NCBI GenBank assembly: GCA_018241525.1
Contig: JAFEDR010000009.1
Span: forward strand, 682,001-746,000
DNA from: Pseudomonadota bacterium
GTDB lineage: Bacteria > Pseudomonadota > Gammaproteobacteria > Steroidobacterales > Steroidobacteraceae
Direction: 5' to 3'
Length of the DNA: 64,000 bases
The position numbers and the translations under genes were made by a program. Shown here piece by piece: positions 32,901-41,573 of the stretch. The notes beneath the pieces are model-generated. The model saw only the letters and a program-made list of their open reading frames with translations. It did no database searches and was not told the DNA's origin. The stretch's first letter is position 1; each line of letters starts with the position of its first letter.

Positions 32901-33614
32901 CTACTCGGCCAGCACGATCTCCACGCGCTTGTTGCGCTTGCCCTCGTTGCGGATCCGCACGACGCGGATCGGGCCGATCTCGGCGAGGTTACGCACGTGC
33001 GTGCCGCCGCAGGGCTGCAGGTCGACGCCCGGGATCCGCAGCAGCCGCACGCGGCCCGCACCTCGCGGCGGCTGCACGCTCATCGTCTTGACGAGCTCCG
33101 GCCGCGCGTCGAGTTCCTCGTCAGTGATCCAGACCGTCTCGGTGTCGATGCCGCGCGCCGTAATCGCATTGACCTCGCCCTCGATGCGCGCCGCGTCAAG
33201 GAGCGCGAGGTCGATGTCGAAGTCGAGGCGCGCCTTGTCCGGAGCGATCTGCCCGCCGGTGACCGGCGCCACCACCACGCACGACATCACGTGCAGCGCG
33301 GTGTGCAGGCGCATCAGACGGTGGCGGCGGTTCCAGTCGATCTCGAGCGTCACCGCCTCGCCAACCGCAGGCGCTGGCGATCCGGGGGCCGTCACGTGGA
33401 GTACGCCGTCGGCGGTCTGGCCCTTGCGCGTATCGGAGACCGGTATCCTCTCGCCGGTCGCGCGGACGAGGTAGCCGGTGTCACCGGGCTGACCGCCACC
33501 GGTCGGGTAGAAGATCGTGCGGTCCAGCTCGATCCCGTTGTCATTCACCGCGGTGACGCGGGCGGTCGCAGTGCGCAGGTACGCATCGGCGCGGAACAGG
33601 AGCTCGGTGGGCAT
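32901..33614 (-). CDS. AlaX-like alanyl-tRNA editing protein
   Basis: A 237-residue free-standing homologue of the AlaRS editing domain. FYPTGGGQPGDTG (residues 35-47) and the zinc ligands H104 and H108 in HTALH and C202 and H206 in CGGTH are all present. AlaX proteins hydrolyse serine or glycine wrongly attached to tRNA-Ala. Size fits AlaX type II or the eukaryote-like Ptgr group. It lies 66 bases after the methyltransferase gene on the same strand. Confidence 0.9.
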   Translation of the reverse strand: MPTELLFRADAYLRTATARVTAVNDNGIELDRTIFYPTGGGQPGDTGYLVRATGERIPVSDTRKGQTADGVLHVTAPGSPAPAVGEAVTLEIDWNRRHRLMRLHTALHVMSCVVVAPVTGGQIAPDKARLDFDIDLALLDAARIEGEVNAITARGIDTETVWITDEELDARPELVKTMSVQPPRGAGRVRLLRIPGVDLQPCGGTHVRNLAEIGPIRVVRIRNEGKRNKRVEIVLAE

Positions 33615-33680
33615 GGGCGGTCGCCGGGGAAGATTGCCGGGACTCTACCGGATCGTCGCCCGGAACGGCGAGGGCGGGCG

Positions 33681-34481
33681 CTAGCCGCCCTTGACGGCCT
33701 TCAAGTGGCCCGGTCGGAGCTCGCCGCGCCGCACCACGAGCACGAGCTGCCGCCAGTCCGCGATGAAGTGCTCGGCGCGCTCGGCACCGATCCGCTCTAC
33801 GATCAGCGACCGCATCGGACCCTCGAGCGAAGCAAGCTCGCGCTCCGCGAGCCCAAGGTACCAGGCGTTCCGGTCGCGTACCTCGACCTCCGCGAAGCCG
33901 ACGGCACGCAGAGCCGCAGCACTGTCTTCGAGCGAGGCCATGTTGTATGCGATGCCCTCGAGCCGGAAGAACTCCATCATTTCCGGCGAGTACGCACCGC
34001 GGCCGCCGCGCAGCCAGTCGCTCGCCAGGAATCGGCCGCCCGGTCGCAGCACGCGATGCGCCTCGGCGAACACCGCGGCCTTGTCCGGGATCTGCACGAT
34101 CGAGTCCTTCGAGAATACGACGTCGAAGGAGGCCGCCGGGAAGGGCAGCGGGCCCGGCGCGACGAGCTGGCTGCGGATGCGATCGCCGAGGCCGGCGCGG
34201 CCGATGCGCTCGTCCATCTGCCGCAGCAGCCCGGGATCGATGTCGATGCCGACCACGGACTTCGCCCCGTGGGTCTCGACGAGCAGCTGATCGATCGCGC
34301 CGAGGCCGGCACCAATGTCGAGCACGTGGCAGCCGCGGATGTCGCTGCCTTCGAGCACCCGCGCGACCTCCTCGGCGCCGCCCGGCGACAGGAAGCCGTC
34401 GCCCCAGAGCAGCTGCAGCAGCACCTGCATGCCGGCGTCGTACTCGCCGGCCTCGCTCGGTTGGTCGATCTTGACGCTCAC
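33681..34481 (-). CDS. SAM-dependent methyltransferase (phosphoethanolamine-methyltransferase-like)
   Basis: A 266-residue class I methyltransferase. SAM motif I is HVLDIGAGLGAIDQLLVE, followed by VVGIDIDPGLL, FDVVFSKDSIVQIPDK and HRVLRPGGRFLASDW. The 'SKDSIVQIPDK' pattern is typical of the phosphoethanolamine / sarcosine-type N-methyltransferase group. The frame is open to 34865, but the upstream part is not protein-like. The GTG at 34481 behind a G-rich site gives the family-typical start (VKIDQPSEAGEYDAGMQVLL). It is divergent from an exported methyltransferase gene. A methylamine link to the neighbouring sarcosine genes is possible but not shown. Confidence 0.82.
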   Translation of the reverse strand: MSVKIDQPSEAGEYDAGMQVLLQLLWGDGFLSPGGAEEVARVLEGSDIRGCHVLDIGAGLGAIDQLLVETHGAKSVVGIDIDPGLLRQMDERIGRAGLGDRIRSQLVAPGPLPFPAASFDVVFSKDSIVQIPDKAAVFAEAHRVLRPGGRFLASDWLRGGRGAYSPEMMEFFRLEGIAYNMASLEDSAAALRAVGFAEVEVRDRNAWYLGLAERELASLEGPMRSLIVERIGAERAEHFIADWRQLVLVVRRGELRPGHLKAVKGG

Positions 34482-34632
34482 GCCGCCCCCCGTCCGGATG
34501 ACTCTATATATAGCCGGTCGGCCGGGCGGCAGGGAACCCGCCACGGCGGATTTGCTTCGCTGCCGCATGCCGCGGCTCGCGTACACTCGGCGCCCCCGCC
34601 GCCCCTCCGCGGCACCTGCCAGGAGTACCGCC

Positions 34633-35412
34633 ATGCGCTCGAGCCGATTTTGCTTCCGCCTCGCCGTGGCGGCCGCCGGCTGCCTCGCACTCGCGTGCGT
34701 CGTCCAAGCCAAGGAAGGTCCGGCGATCTCCGCCGCCATCAGCGCGGCCGTCGACTCCCCCGATCGCCCCGACGCAGATCGCAAGCTCGATGCCGCGCGC
34801 AAGCCGAAGGACATGCTGGCGTTCTTCGGCGTGAAGCCCGGCATGAAGATCCTCGACCTGTTCACCGGTCGCGGATGGTACGCCGAGCTCGAGGCGCGCG
34901 TCGCGGGGCCGGGTGGCGAGGTCTACGCGCAGAACCCGCCGGAGTTCCTGAAGAAGTTCGGCGACAAGGACATCGTCGAGCGGCTTGCGAACGACCGCCT
35001 GCCGACGGTAAAGCGCTGGGACCGCTCGCTCGACGCGCTCGAGCTGCCGGCGGCGCACTTCGACGGTGTCGTCGCTAACGACGTGTTCCACGACTTCTTC
35101 TGGCTGTCGAAGGACGTCGGTGGCGTGCTGAAGCAGATCCACGACGCCATGAAGCCCGGCGCATTTCTCGCGATCATCGACCACGCCGCGCCGGCGGGCA
35201 CCGGCGACAGCTTCGCCCGCAATTTCGACGGGCAGCATCGCATCGACGAGGCGTACGTCAAGGAGATCGTGACCAAGGCGGGATTCAAGCTCGAGGCCGA
35301 GAGCAACCTGCTACGCAACCCCGATGACGACCGCCAGAAGCCGTTCTTTGCGCCGGAGATGAAGGGCAAGAACACCGACAAGTTCGCGCTGCTGTTCCGC
35401 AAGGCGAAGTAG
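34633..35412 (+). CDS. Exported class I methyltransferase (COG4798-like)
   Basis: A 259-residue protein with a signal peptide (FRLAVAAAGCLALACVVQA, cleaved near residue 26) followed by a Rossmann methyltransferase fold: MKILDLFTGRGWYAELEARV (motif I), LPAAHFDGVVANDVFHDFFW, and MKPGAFLAIIDHAA. The ATG at 34633 follows AGGAG by seven bases, so the signal peptide is not an annotation artefact. Predicted exported methyltransferases of this type are known from proteobacteria, but how SAM would reach them is unclear. It converges with the HExxH protein gene at a strong hairpin. Confidence 0.8.
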   Translation: MRSSRFCFRLAVAAAGCLALACVVQAKEGPAISAAISAAVDSPDRPDADRKLDAARKPKDMLAFFGVKPGMKILDLFTGRGWYAELEARVAGPGGEVYAQNPPEFLKKFGDKDIVERLANDRLPTVKRWDRSLDALELPAAHFDGVVANDVFHDFFWLSKDVGGVLKQIHDAMKPGAFLAIIDHAAPAGTGDSFARNFDGQHRIDEAYVKEIVTKAGFKLEAESNLLRNPDDDRQKPFFAPEMKGKNTDKFALLFRKAK

Positions 35413-35417
35413 TCACG

Positions 35418-35457
35418 CCGTCCCGCCGCGCGCGACCGGTGCGACGCGGCGGGACGG
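35418..35457. terminator. Bidirectional terminator hairpin
   Basis: CCGTCCCGCCGCG (35418-35430) pairs perfectly with CGCGGCGGGACGG (35445-35457) across a 14-base loop, in the 47-base gap between two convergent genes. A 13-base GC stem is a good candidate for ending transcription in both directions. Confidence 0.6.
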
Positions 35458-35459
35458 AA

Positions 35460-36233
35460 TCAGCGTCGTTGCCAGCCGATCTCGGCGGCGGTCGCCTCGC
35501 CGACGACGCATTCGGCCAGTGAGTCCGGCATCTCCTGCTCGGTTGCCGAGAGCGGGCGGCGGCCCGCCATGATCTCGGTCCGCGTCTGCGGATAGAGTGG
35601 ACGGGCATCCGGCTCGGCGTAGCCCTGCGGATAGAGCGGTGCGTCGGTCTCGGGGTCGTACTTGTCCGACGCGCCGACGGTGTGCAGCACCTCGTGCGCA
35701 ATCACGACCGCGTTCGGTCCCGCCTGCGCGGCGCTGGCGAACGCGTTCACCACGCCGATCTGTCCCTTGCTGAGCCCGATCGAGTGGGGCAGGCGCGCCG
35801 AGACCGCCGGGTCGTGGTAGAGCACGAACACGCGGATGTGCGGCGGCGGGCGGCCGGTCGCGGCGGCGGCGCGCCACGCGTACCAGCGCATCCGCAGGCT
35901 CCACCAGGCGACGCTGACCGGGCCGGGATCGTCCGGCATCGGCGGTGGCGCGCTCGCCGGCGGCGGCTCGAGCTCCACCCGGAACGGCACGGTCAGTCCG
36001 AGCGAATAGTGACCCGCCTCGCGAGCAAAGAAGGGCTCGAGATCGTGAAACGCCGCGAGGTCGAGCGTTGCCAGGTACTGGCGCGTCGCCGCCCGGCCGT
36101 CGGCAGCGATCGGGAAGATGCCGACGTAGAGGCTGTCGCGCCAGGACTGCGCGCGCTGCCGGTCCAGCCAAGCATTGCCCGCGACGATCGCGAGCACCAC
36201 CAGCAGGATGCCGATGCGAACGCGCTTCCACAT
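35460..36233 (-). CDS. Membrane-anchored HExxH metallopeptidase-like protein
   Basis: A 257-residue protein with one N-terminal membrane segment (VRIGILLVVLAIVAGNAWL) and a zinc-protease motif, HEVLHTVGASD, at residues 180-190. The extended HExxHxxGxxD form resembles metzincins. The surrounding sequence (VVIAHEVLHTVGASDKYD, then LYPQGYAEPDARPLYPQTRTEIMAGR) also supports a catalytic site, including a Met-turn-like IMAG. The middle part (50-150) is not recognised. It probably acts in the periplasm. It is followed upstream by the DUF1993 gene on the same strand, 44 bases away. Confidence 0.7.
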   Translation of the reverse strand: MWKRVRIGILLVVLAIVAGNAWLDRQRAQSWRDSLYVGIFPIAADGRAATRQYLATLDLAAFHDLEPFFAREAGHYSLGLTVPFRVELEPPPASAPPPMPDDPGPVSVAWWSLRMRWYAWRAAAATGRPPPHIRVFVLYHDPAVSARLPHSIGLSKGQIGVVNAFASAAQAGPNAVVIAHEVLHTVGASDKYDPETDAPLYPQGYAEPDARPLYPQTRTEIMAGRRPLSATEQEMPDSLAECVVGEATAAEIGWQRR

Positions 36234-36277
36234 CGTGCGCTGCCCGGGCCGGGCCGACCCGGGCGAGGTTGCGGACC

Positions 36278-36787
36278 CTACTGGATCTGGCCGAGGTAGT
36301 CGTTCTTGCCGACGTCGACGCCGTTCTTGCGCAGGATCGCGTACGCGGCCGTAATGTGGAAGTAGAAGTTCGGCAGCACGAACTTCGAGACGTAGTCACG
36401 GCCGGTGAACTTGAGCGTGACGCTCGGGAACTTGAGCACCACCTCGCGCGAGTCGCCGGCATTCACCTGCTCGGCCTTGACGCTCGAGATGAACGCAAGC
36501 GTCACCGCGATGCGGCTCTTCAGCTCGGCCAGCGTCGACTCGTTGTCCTCGTGCTTCGGGATCTCGATGCCCGCGAGCCGCGCGGCAGCTCCCTTGGCGG
36601 TGTCGCAGGCAATCTGCACCTGCCGCTTCAGCGGGAACATGTCGGCGATCAGGCGCGCGTCCGGCAGCACCTTCGGGTCGAGCTTCTTGGCGTCGGCGTG
36701 TGCCGCGGCCTTGTCGAGGATCGCGGACAGGTTCGTGAGGCCAAGCGTGAGCGCCGGCAGCGAGACGTCGTACAGGGAGACGGACAC
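36278..36787 (-). CDS. DUF1993 family protein
   Basis: A 169-residue protein of the DUF1993 family, a DinB-like four-helix bundle. It begins SVSLYDVSLPALTLGLTNL and has MFPLKRQVQIACDTAKGAAARLAG and the C-terminal DYVSKFVLPNFYFHITAAYAILR, all typical. GTG 36787 has GGAGG five bases upstream; the frame is open to 37114 but nothing before the GTG is protein-like. Function in this family is not established; DinB relatives are metal-dependent thiol transferases or stress proteins. Confidence 0.85.
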   Translation of the reverse strand: MSVSLYDVSLPALTLGLTNLSAILDKAAAHADAKKLDPKVLPDARLIADMFPLKRQVQIACDTAKGAAARLAGIEIPKHEDNESTLAELKSRIAVTLAFISSVKAEQVNAGDSREVVLKFPSVTLKFTGRDYVSKFVLPNFYFHITAAYAILRKNGVDVGKNDYLGQIQ

Positions 36788-36921
36788 GGGGACCTCCACG
36801 GTCGGTCGGGGCGAAGGGGGCGCTAGTGTAGACGAGTCCGGGGACCGCGGCAGTGCCGCGCCGGGCCGCCACGGTCGGCAGTAACGAGTACACTCGCCGG
36901 AGCTGTCCGCCGAGGTGCCTC

Positions 36922-38349
36922 TTGACGCCTGACGAGTTCCGCCGCGCGGGCCATGCGCTCGTGGAGTGGGTGGCTGCCTACCGCGAAAGGCTCGCCCAGG
37001 GGGACCTGCCGGTCCAGTCGCCGCTGCGTCCGGGCGAACTGATCGCGAAGCTGCCGGCGGCGGCACCGGAGCAAGGCGAGCCGATGGAACGGATCCTCGC
37101 CGACCTCGACGCACTGATCCTGCCGGGTGTCACGCACTGGCAACACCCGCGCTTCTTCGGCTACTTCCCCTCCGGTGCATCGCTGACCTCGGTACTCGGC
37201 GACATGGTCAGCACCGGCCTCGGCGTCGTTGGCCTCAACTGGCAGGCCGGGCCGGCACTCACCGAGCTTGAGCAGGTCACCACCGACTGGCTGCGCGACT
37301 TGCTCGGGCTGCCGGCGGAATTCAGCGGCGTCATCCAGGACACCGCCTCGGCCGCGACCTTCGTCGCCCTCGTCTGCGCGCGGGAGCGTGCCAGCGACTA
37401 CGGCGCATCGCGCGGCGGGCTGCAGGGTGGCGGAGTGCCGCTGGTCGTGTACACATCGGCACAGGCGCATAGCTCGGTCGAGAAGGCGGCGCTGCTGGCC
37501 GGCTTTGGTCGCATGCACGTGCGGGCGATCGAGCTGGACGCGGATTTCCGGCTCGACGTCGCAGCGCTCGAGGCCGCGATTCGCCGCGATCGCGCGGCCG
37601 GCCTCGCGCCCTGCGCGATCGTGGCGACCTGCGGCACGACCGCCACGACCGCAATGGATCCGATCGCATCGATCGCCGTGATCGCCGGCCGCGAGCGGCT
37701 CTGGCTGCACGTCGACGGCGCGATGGGCGGCAATGCGATGCTGCTGCCCGAGTGCCGCCATCACTGGCAGGGAATCGAGGCCGCGGACTCGATCGTCATC
37801 AATCCGCACAAGTGGCTCACCGTCGCGTTCGACTGCTCGCTCTATCTGGTCCGCGACGCGCAGCACCTGGCACGCGTGATGTCGACGAACCCGAGCTACC
37901 TGCAAACGCCGATGGACCGGCAGGTGCGCAACTACCGTGACTGGGGCATCCCGCTCGGCCGGCGGTTCCGCGCGCTGAAGCTCTGGTTCGCGCTGCGCGA
38001 GCAGGGTGCCGAGTCGCTGCGAGCACGCCTGCGCCGCGATCTCGCCAACGCGCAGTGGCTCGCGGGCGAGGTGGCGGCCGCGCCGCACTGGCGGGTGATC
38101 GCGCCGGTCGTGCTGCAGACCGTCTGCATCCGGTACGAGCCCCCGGGCCGAAGCGCCGAGGAGCTCGACGAGCACGCGCGCCGCTGGACCCAGGCAGTCA
38201 ACGACTCCGGCTTCGCCTACCTGACGCCGGCGGTGGTGGGCGGGCGCTGGATCACGCGCATCTCGATCGGCATGGAGCTGACCGAACGCCGGCACGTTGC
38301 GGAGCTCTGGGGCGCGATCCAGCGCGCGGCGGAGACGGCCGCCACCTGA
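36922..38349 (+). CDS. Aromatic-L-amino-acid decarboxylase-like PLP enzyme
   Basis: A 475-residue group II PLP decarboxylase. THWQHPRFFGYFPSGAS, WQAGPALTELEQVTTDWL, the HVDGAMGGNAML segment and the PLP lysine K297 in INPHKWLT are characteristic of the aromatic amino acid (tryptophan/tyrosine/phenylalanine) decarboxylases. The expected HVDAAYGG reads HVDGAMGG here, so substrate preference may differ. I place the start at TTG 36922 behind GAGG; the frame is open to 36853 without a better site. It would yield an aromatic monoamine, consistent with the amine-oxidising genes elsewhere in the window. It is followed after 65 bases by an exported amidohydrolase gene. Confidence 0.86.
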   Translation: MTPDEFRRAGHALVEWVAAYRERLAQGDLPVQSPLRPGELIAKLPAAAPEQGEPMERILADLDALILPGVTHWQHPRFFGYFPSGASLTSVLGDMVSTGLGVVGLNWQAGPALTELEQVTTDWLRDLLGLPAEFSGVIQDTASAATFVALVCARERASDYGASRGGLQGGGVPLVVYTSAQAHSSVEKAALLAGFGRMHVRAIELDADFRLDVAALEAAIRRDRAAGLAPCAIVATCGTTATTAMDPIASIAVIAGRERLWLHVDGAMGGNAMLLPECRHHWQGIEAADSIVINPHKWLTVAFDCSLYLVRDAQHLARVMSTNPSYLQTPMDRQVRNYRDWGIPLGRRFRALKLWFALREQGAESLRARLRRDLANAQWLAGEVAAAPHWRVIAPVVLQTVCIRYEPPGRSAEELDEHARRWTQAVNDSGFAYLTPAVVGGRWITRISIGMELTERRHVAELWGAIQRAAETAAT

Positions 38350-38414
38350 GCCGCGACCGCGGCACGCCGCGGGTCGCGTATATTGCGCGTTCGGCCATTC
38401 GGGGAGAAAAACTC

Positions 38415-39710
38415 ATGAGAGCGATCCTGCTCGCAGCCGCGGCGCTGTCCGCCGTCCTGACGTCCACGACAGCCGGCGCCGCCGACCCGGTGACCGTGAT
38501 CAAGGCCCGGCGGATGTTCGACGGTGTCACCGGCCGGCTCGTCGAGCCCGGGATCGTGGTCGTCAGCGGCGACCGGATTACCGCTGTCGGCGCGAGCGCG
38601 CCGGTGCCGCAGGCAGCGACGGTCGTGGACCTTGGCGATGCGACGCTGCTGCCCGGATTCATCGACGCGCACGTCCACATCACCGACGAGTCGTCCGGCG
38701 ACCACTACCGCGACTTCTACGAGGGCATGCTGCGCTCGCCGGCCGAGCAGTCGTTCTACGCCGAGCGCTACGCGCACCTCACGCTCGCCGCGGGCTTCAC
38801 GACCGTGCGCGTCGTCGGTGCCGGCGACTGGGTCGACATTGCGCTGCGCAACGCGATCCGGGCGGGCCTCGTCCAGGGGCCACGCATCGTCGCGGCCGCG
38901 CACGCGATCGGTTCGCCGGGCGGACATTGCGACCAGCCTCCATTCCCGCCCGAGCGCGTCAAGCCGCTGGGCACGATCGATGGCATCTGCTCCGGCCCGG
39001 AATCCTGCCGCGAGGCGGTTCGCGAGCAGATGAAGTGGGGCGCGGACGTGATCAAGATCTGCGCCTCGGGCGGCGTCTTCTCGGAATCCGACCCGCTGAA
39101 GGTCCCGCAGCTGACGCCGGCGGAACTCGACGCGATCATCGGCGAGGCGCATCGCTGGGGCCGCAAGGTCGCGGCCCACTCGCACGGCGACGAGGCCGCT
39201 CGCCTCGCGGTCGAGGCCGGCGTGGATTCCATCGAGCACGGCACCTTCCTGACGGCCGACACGCTGCGGCTGATGAAGCAGCGCGGCACCTACCTGGTGC
39301 CGACGCGCATGGCGGCCTGGTGGAGCGGACGACATGCCGACAGCTATCCGCCGCCGATCGCGAAGAAGGCGCATGCCGCCGCGACGGCGGGTGCGCAGAT
39401 GATGAAGGAGGCGCTGCGCATCGGCGTGCCGATCGCGTTCGGCACCGACTCGGCGGTTTCGGCGCACGGCATGAATGCCAAGGAATTCTCGCTGCTGGTC
39501 GCCGATGGCATGACGCCCGCCGCGGCGCTGCTGGCCGCGACGCGGGAGGCCTCGCGACTGCTCGGCGTCGATGCTGAGACCGGCAGCCTCGAGGTCGGCA
39601 AGGCCGCGGACCTGGTCGCGGTTCGCGGCAACGTGCTCGAGGACATCACGAGCACCGAGAGGCCGATCTTCGTGATGGCGCGCGGCGCCGTCGTGGTGCA
39701 AAAGCCCTGA
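38415..39710 (+). CDS. Exported amidohydrolase (imidazolonepropionase/prolidase-like, M38-type)
   Basis: A 431-residue metal-dependent amidohydrolase with a signal peptide (LLAAAALSAVLTSTTAGAA). Metal and catalytic residues are visible: HVH in FIDAHVHITDE, the likely carboxylated lysine in ADVIKICASGGV, histidines in VAAHSHGDEA and DSIEHGTF, and the Asp in FGTDSAV. Members include periplasmic Xaa-Arg/Lys dipeptidases. ATG 38415 follows GGGGAG by eight bases. The context (next to an amino acid decarboxylase and a cysteine-desulfurase-like gene) fits peptide or amino acid scavenging, but the substrate is not known. Confidence 0.87.
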   Translation: MRAILLAAAALSAVLTSTTAGAADPVTVIKARRMFDGVTGRLVEPGIVVVSGDRITAVGASAPVPQAATVVDLGDATLLPGFIDAHVHITDESSGDHYRDFYEGMLRSPAEQSFYAERYAHLTLAAGFTTVRVVGAGDWVDIALRNAIRAGLVQGPRIVAAAHAIGSPGGHCDQPPFPPERVKPLGTIDGICSGPESCREAVREQMKWGADVIKICASGGVFSESDPLKVPQLTPAELDAIIGEAHRWGRKVAAHSHGDEAARLAVEAGVDSIEHGTFLTADTLRLMKQRGTYLVPTRMAAWWSGRHADSYPPPIAKKAHAAATAGAQMMKEALRIGVPIAFGTDSAVSAHGMNAKEFSLLVADGMTPAAALLAATREASRLLGVDAETGSLEVGKAADLVAVRGNVLEDITSTERPIFVMARGAVVVQKP

Positions 39711-39720
39711 AGGCGGGCGC

Positions 39721-41010
39721 GTGGGCAAGGGGACGATGACGATGACCGAGCGCAACAGCTGGAACGATGACGAGGTGCGGGCGGCGTTCCCCGCGCTGGC
39801 GCTGCGCGACGACGGCGTCGCGCGGGTCTACATGGATGCCCCCGGCGGCACGCAGGTGGCCGGCCGCGTGTTGTCGCGCATGCGCGAGGCGATGGTCGAT
39901 CATTGCGCCAACGATGGCGGCGCGTTTCGCACCTCGCGGCTGACGGACGCCGGCTTTGCGACCGTGCACGCGGCGGCGGCCGAGTTTCTGGGCGCCGCGC
40001 CGGACGAGGTGGTGTTCGGACTCAACACGACGACGCTGCTGTTCCACTTCTCGCGGATGATCGCCCGCGAGTGGAGGCCCGGCGACGAGATCGTCGTCTC
40101 GCGCATGGACCACGACGCGAACGTCGCGCCGTGGCTGATCGCGGCCGAGGAGCGCGGCGTCACCGTGCGCTGGCTGGACATCGATCCGGAAACTTTTCAC
40201 TACCGCTACGACGCGCTGCCGTCGCTGGTGAACCCCCGCACCCGGCTCGTCGCCTGCAACCATGCGAGCAACCTGCTCGGCACGATCAACGACGTCGCGC
40301 GCATCGTCGCAGCCGGCCGTGCGGTCGGCGCGGTTACGGTGGTCGATGCGGTCCAGTCGGCACCGCATTTCGCGATCGACGTCGCGAAGATCGGCTGCGA
40401 CCTGCTCGCGTCCTCGCCCTACAAGTACTTCGGCCCGCACGCGGGGCTCGCCTACGTGCGCCGCGAGCTGGCCGACCGGCTCCGGCCGCTGAAGGTGCGC
40501 CCGTCGCCACAGACGATGCCCTTCAAGCACGCCCCCGGCACGCCGTCCTTCGAGGCGCAGCTCGGCACGCTCGGCGCGCTCGAGCACCTGGCGTGGGTCG
40601 GCGAGCGCTTCGGCGGCGCGGTACCCGGCGCGACGCTGCGCAGCCGGATCGAGGCCGGCTTCGTGGCCTCGACGGCGCACGAGCACGCGCTGGCGAGGCG
40701 CTTCCTGGACGGGCTCGCGACGCTGCGCGGCGTGCGGCTCTACGGCATCGGCGACCCGCGCGCGCTGGATGAGCGGGTACCGACGTTCTGCCTGCGCATC
40801 GCGGGACGCGATCCGGCGGCGATGGCCGAGGCGTTCGCCGCCCGCAACATCTTCGTCTGGTCGGGATCGTTCTACGCCTACGAAGTCGCCGGCGCGCTGG
40901 GTGTTCGCGACGACGGCGGCGTGCTCAGGATCGGCTTTGCGCACTACAACACGATGACCGAGGTCGACCAGGCGCTGTCGCTGCTCGCCGAGCTGGCCGC
41001 CGGCGCCTGA
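39721..41010 (+). CDS. Cysteine-desulfurase-like PLP protein (VC1184 family)
   Basis: A 429-residue class V aminotransferase-fold protein. YMDAPGGTQVAGRVL, DGGAFRTSRLTD, CNHASNLLGTIND, VVDAVQSAPHFAID and the PLP lysine in SSPYKYFGPHAGL match the cysteine desulfurase family of the VC1184 type. That group lacks proven desulfurase activity, and the flexible-loop cysteine of IscS/SufS is not evident, so the reaction is uncertain. GTG 39721 begins 10 bases after the amidohydrolase stop; ATGs at 39736 and 39742 are alternatives. Probably co-transcribed with the amidohydrolase gene. Confidence 0.85.
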   Translation: MGKGTMTMTERNSWNDDEVRAAFPALALRDDGVARVYMDAPGGTQVAGRVLSRMREAMVDHCANDGGAFRTSRLTDAGFATVHAAAAEFLGAAPDEVVFGLNTTTLLFHFSRMIAREWRPGDEIVVSRMDHDANVAPWLIAAEERGVTVRWLDIDPETFHYRYDALPSLVNPRTRLVACNHASNLLGTINDVARIVAAGRAVGAVTVVDAVQSAPHFAIDVAKIGCDLLASSPYKYFGPHAGLAYVRRELADRLRPLKVRPSPQTMPFKHAPGTPSFEAQLGTLGALEHLAWVGERFGGAVPGATLRSRIEAGFVASTAHEHALARRFLDGLATLRGVRLYGIGDPRALDERVPTFCLRIAGRDPAAMAEAFAARNIFVWSGSFYAYEVAGALGVRDDGGVLRIGFAHYNTMTEVDQALSLLAELAAGA

Positions 41011-41089
41011 GTGCACCGGTGCGCCCGCGCCTGGCTTAGAATGGCCGGGCCGCGCAACGCTCGCGGCAGCCTCAACGGAGGAGCAGGAC

Positions 41090-41422
41090 ATGGGACTCTT
41101 CGACGGGATTCTGGGTGGTGTCGTGGGCTCGGCGATGGTCGGGGTCGTCAACCACATCCTCGAGCAGAATGGCGGCTTGCAGGGCGTCGTGAACCAGTTC
41201 GAGCAGAAAGGACTGGGCGAGACGGTCCGCTCGTGGGTGGGCACGGGTCAGAACCTGCCGATCACGGCGGATCAGATTCATCAGGTGCTGGGATCGGGCG
41301 CGGTCCAGGAACTCGCGCAGAAGGCCGGCCTGTCCGTGCCGGAACTCACGCAGAAGCTCTCGCAGCTGCTGCCGCAGGCGATCGACAAGATGACGCCGGC
41401 CGGGGTCGTGCCGAAGACCTGA
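41090..41422 (+). CDS. YidB/DUF937 family protein
   Basis: A 110-residue protein starting MGLFDGILGGVVGSAM, followed by GGLQGVVNQFEQKGLGETVRSWV and LPITADQIHQVLG, all hallmarks of YidB-like DUF937 proteins. ATG 41090 has GGAGGAGC just upstream. Function is unknown; these small Gly/Leu-rich proteins are common in proteobacteria. It converges on the D-amino-acid-dehydrogenase-like gene. Confidence 0.87.
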   Translation: MGLFDGILGGVVGSAMVGVVNHILEQNGGLQGVVNQFEQKGLGETVRSWVGTGQNLPITADQIHQVLGSGAVQELAQKAGLSVPELTQKLSQLLPQAIDKMTPAGVVPKT

Positions 41423-41431
41423 GGATCAAAG

Positions 41432-41496
41432 GTCCGCCGGCACCGGCCGCCCGGTCGCGAGGGGGGCTCGGCAGCCGGATGGTGGCACCGGCGGAC
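41432..41496. terminator. Long-range inverted repeat between convergent genes
   Basis: GTCCGCCGG (41432-41440) is the reverse complement of CCGGCGGAC (41488-41496), separated by 47 bases that could fold further. It lies in the 151-base gap between two convergent genes. A terminator role is possible but weaker than for the other hairpins. Confidence 0.3.
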
Positions 41497-41573
41497 GCGG
41501 GTCAACAGCGGCAGTATCCGGCGCCGCCCTTAAGCGATGCTGAAGGACTGCCGCGGCGCAGCAGGGGCGATCG

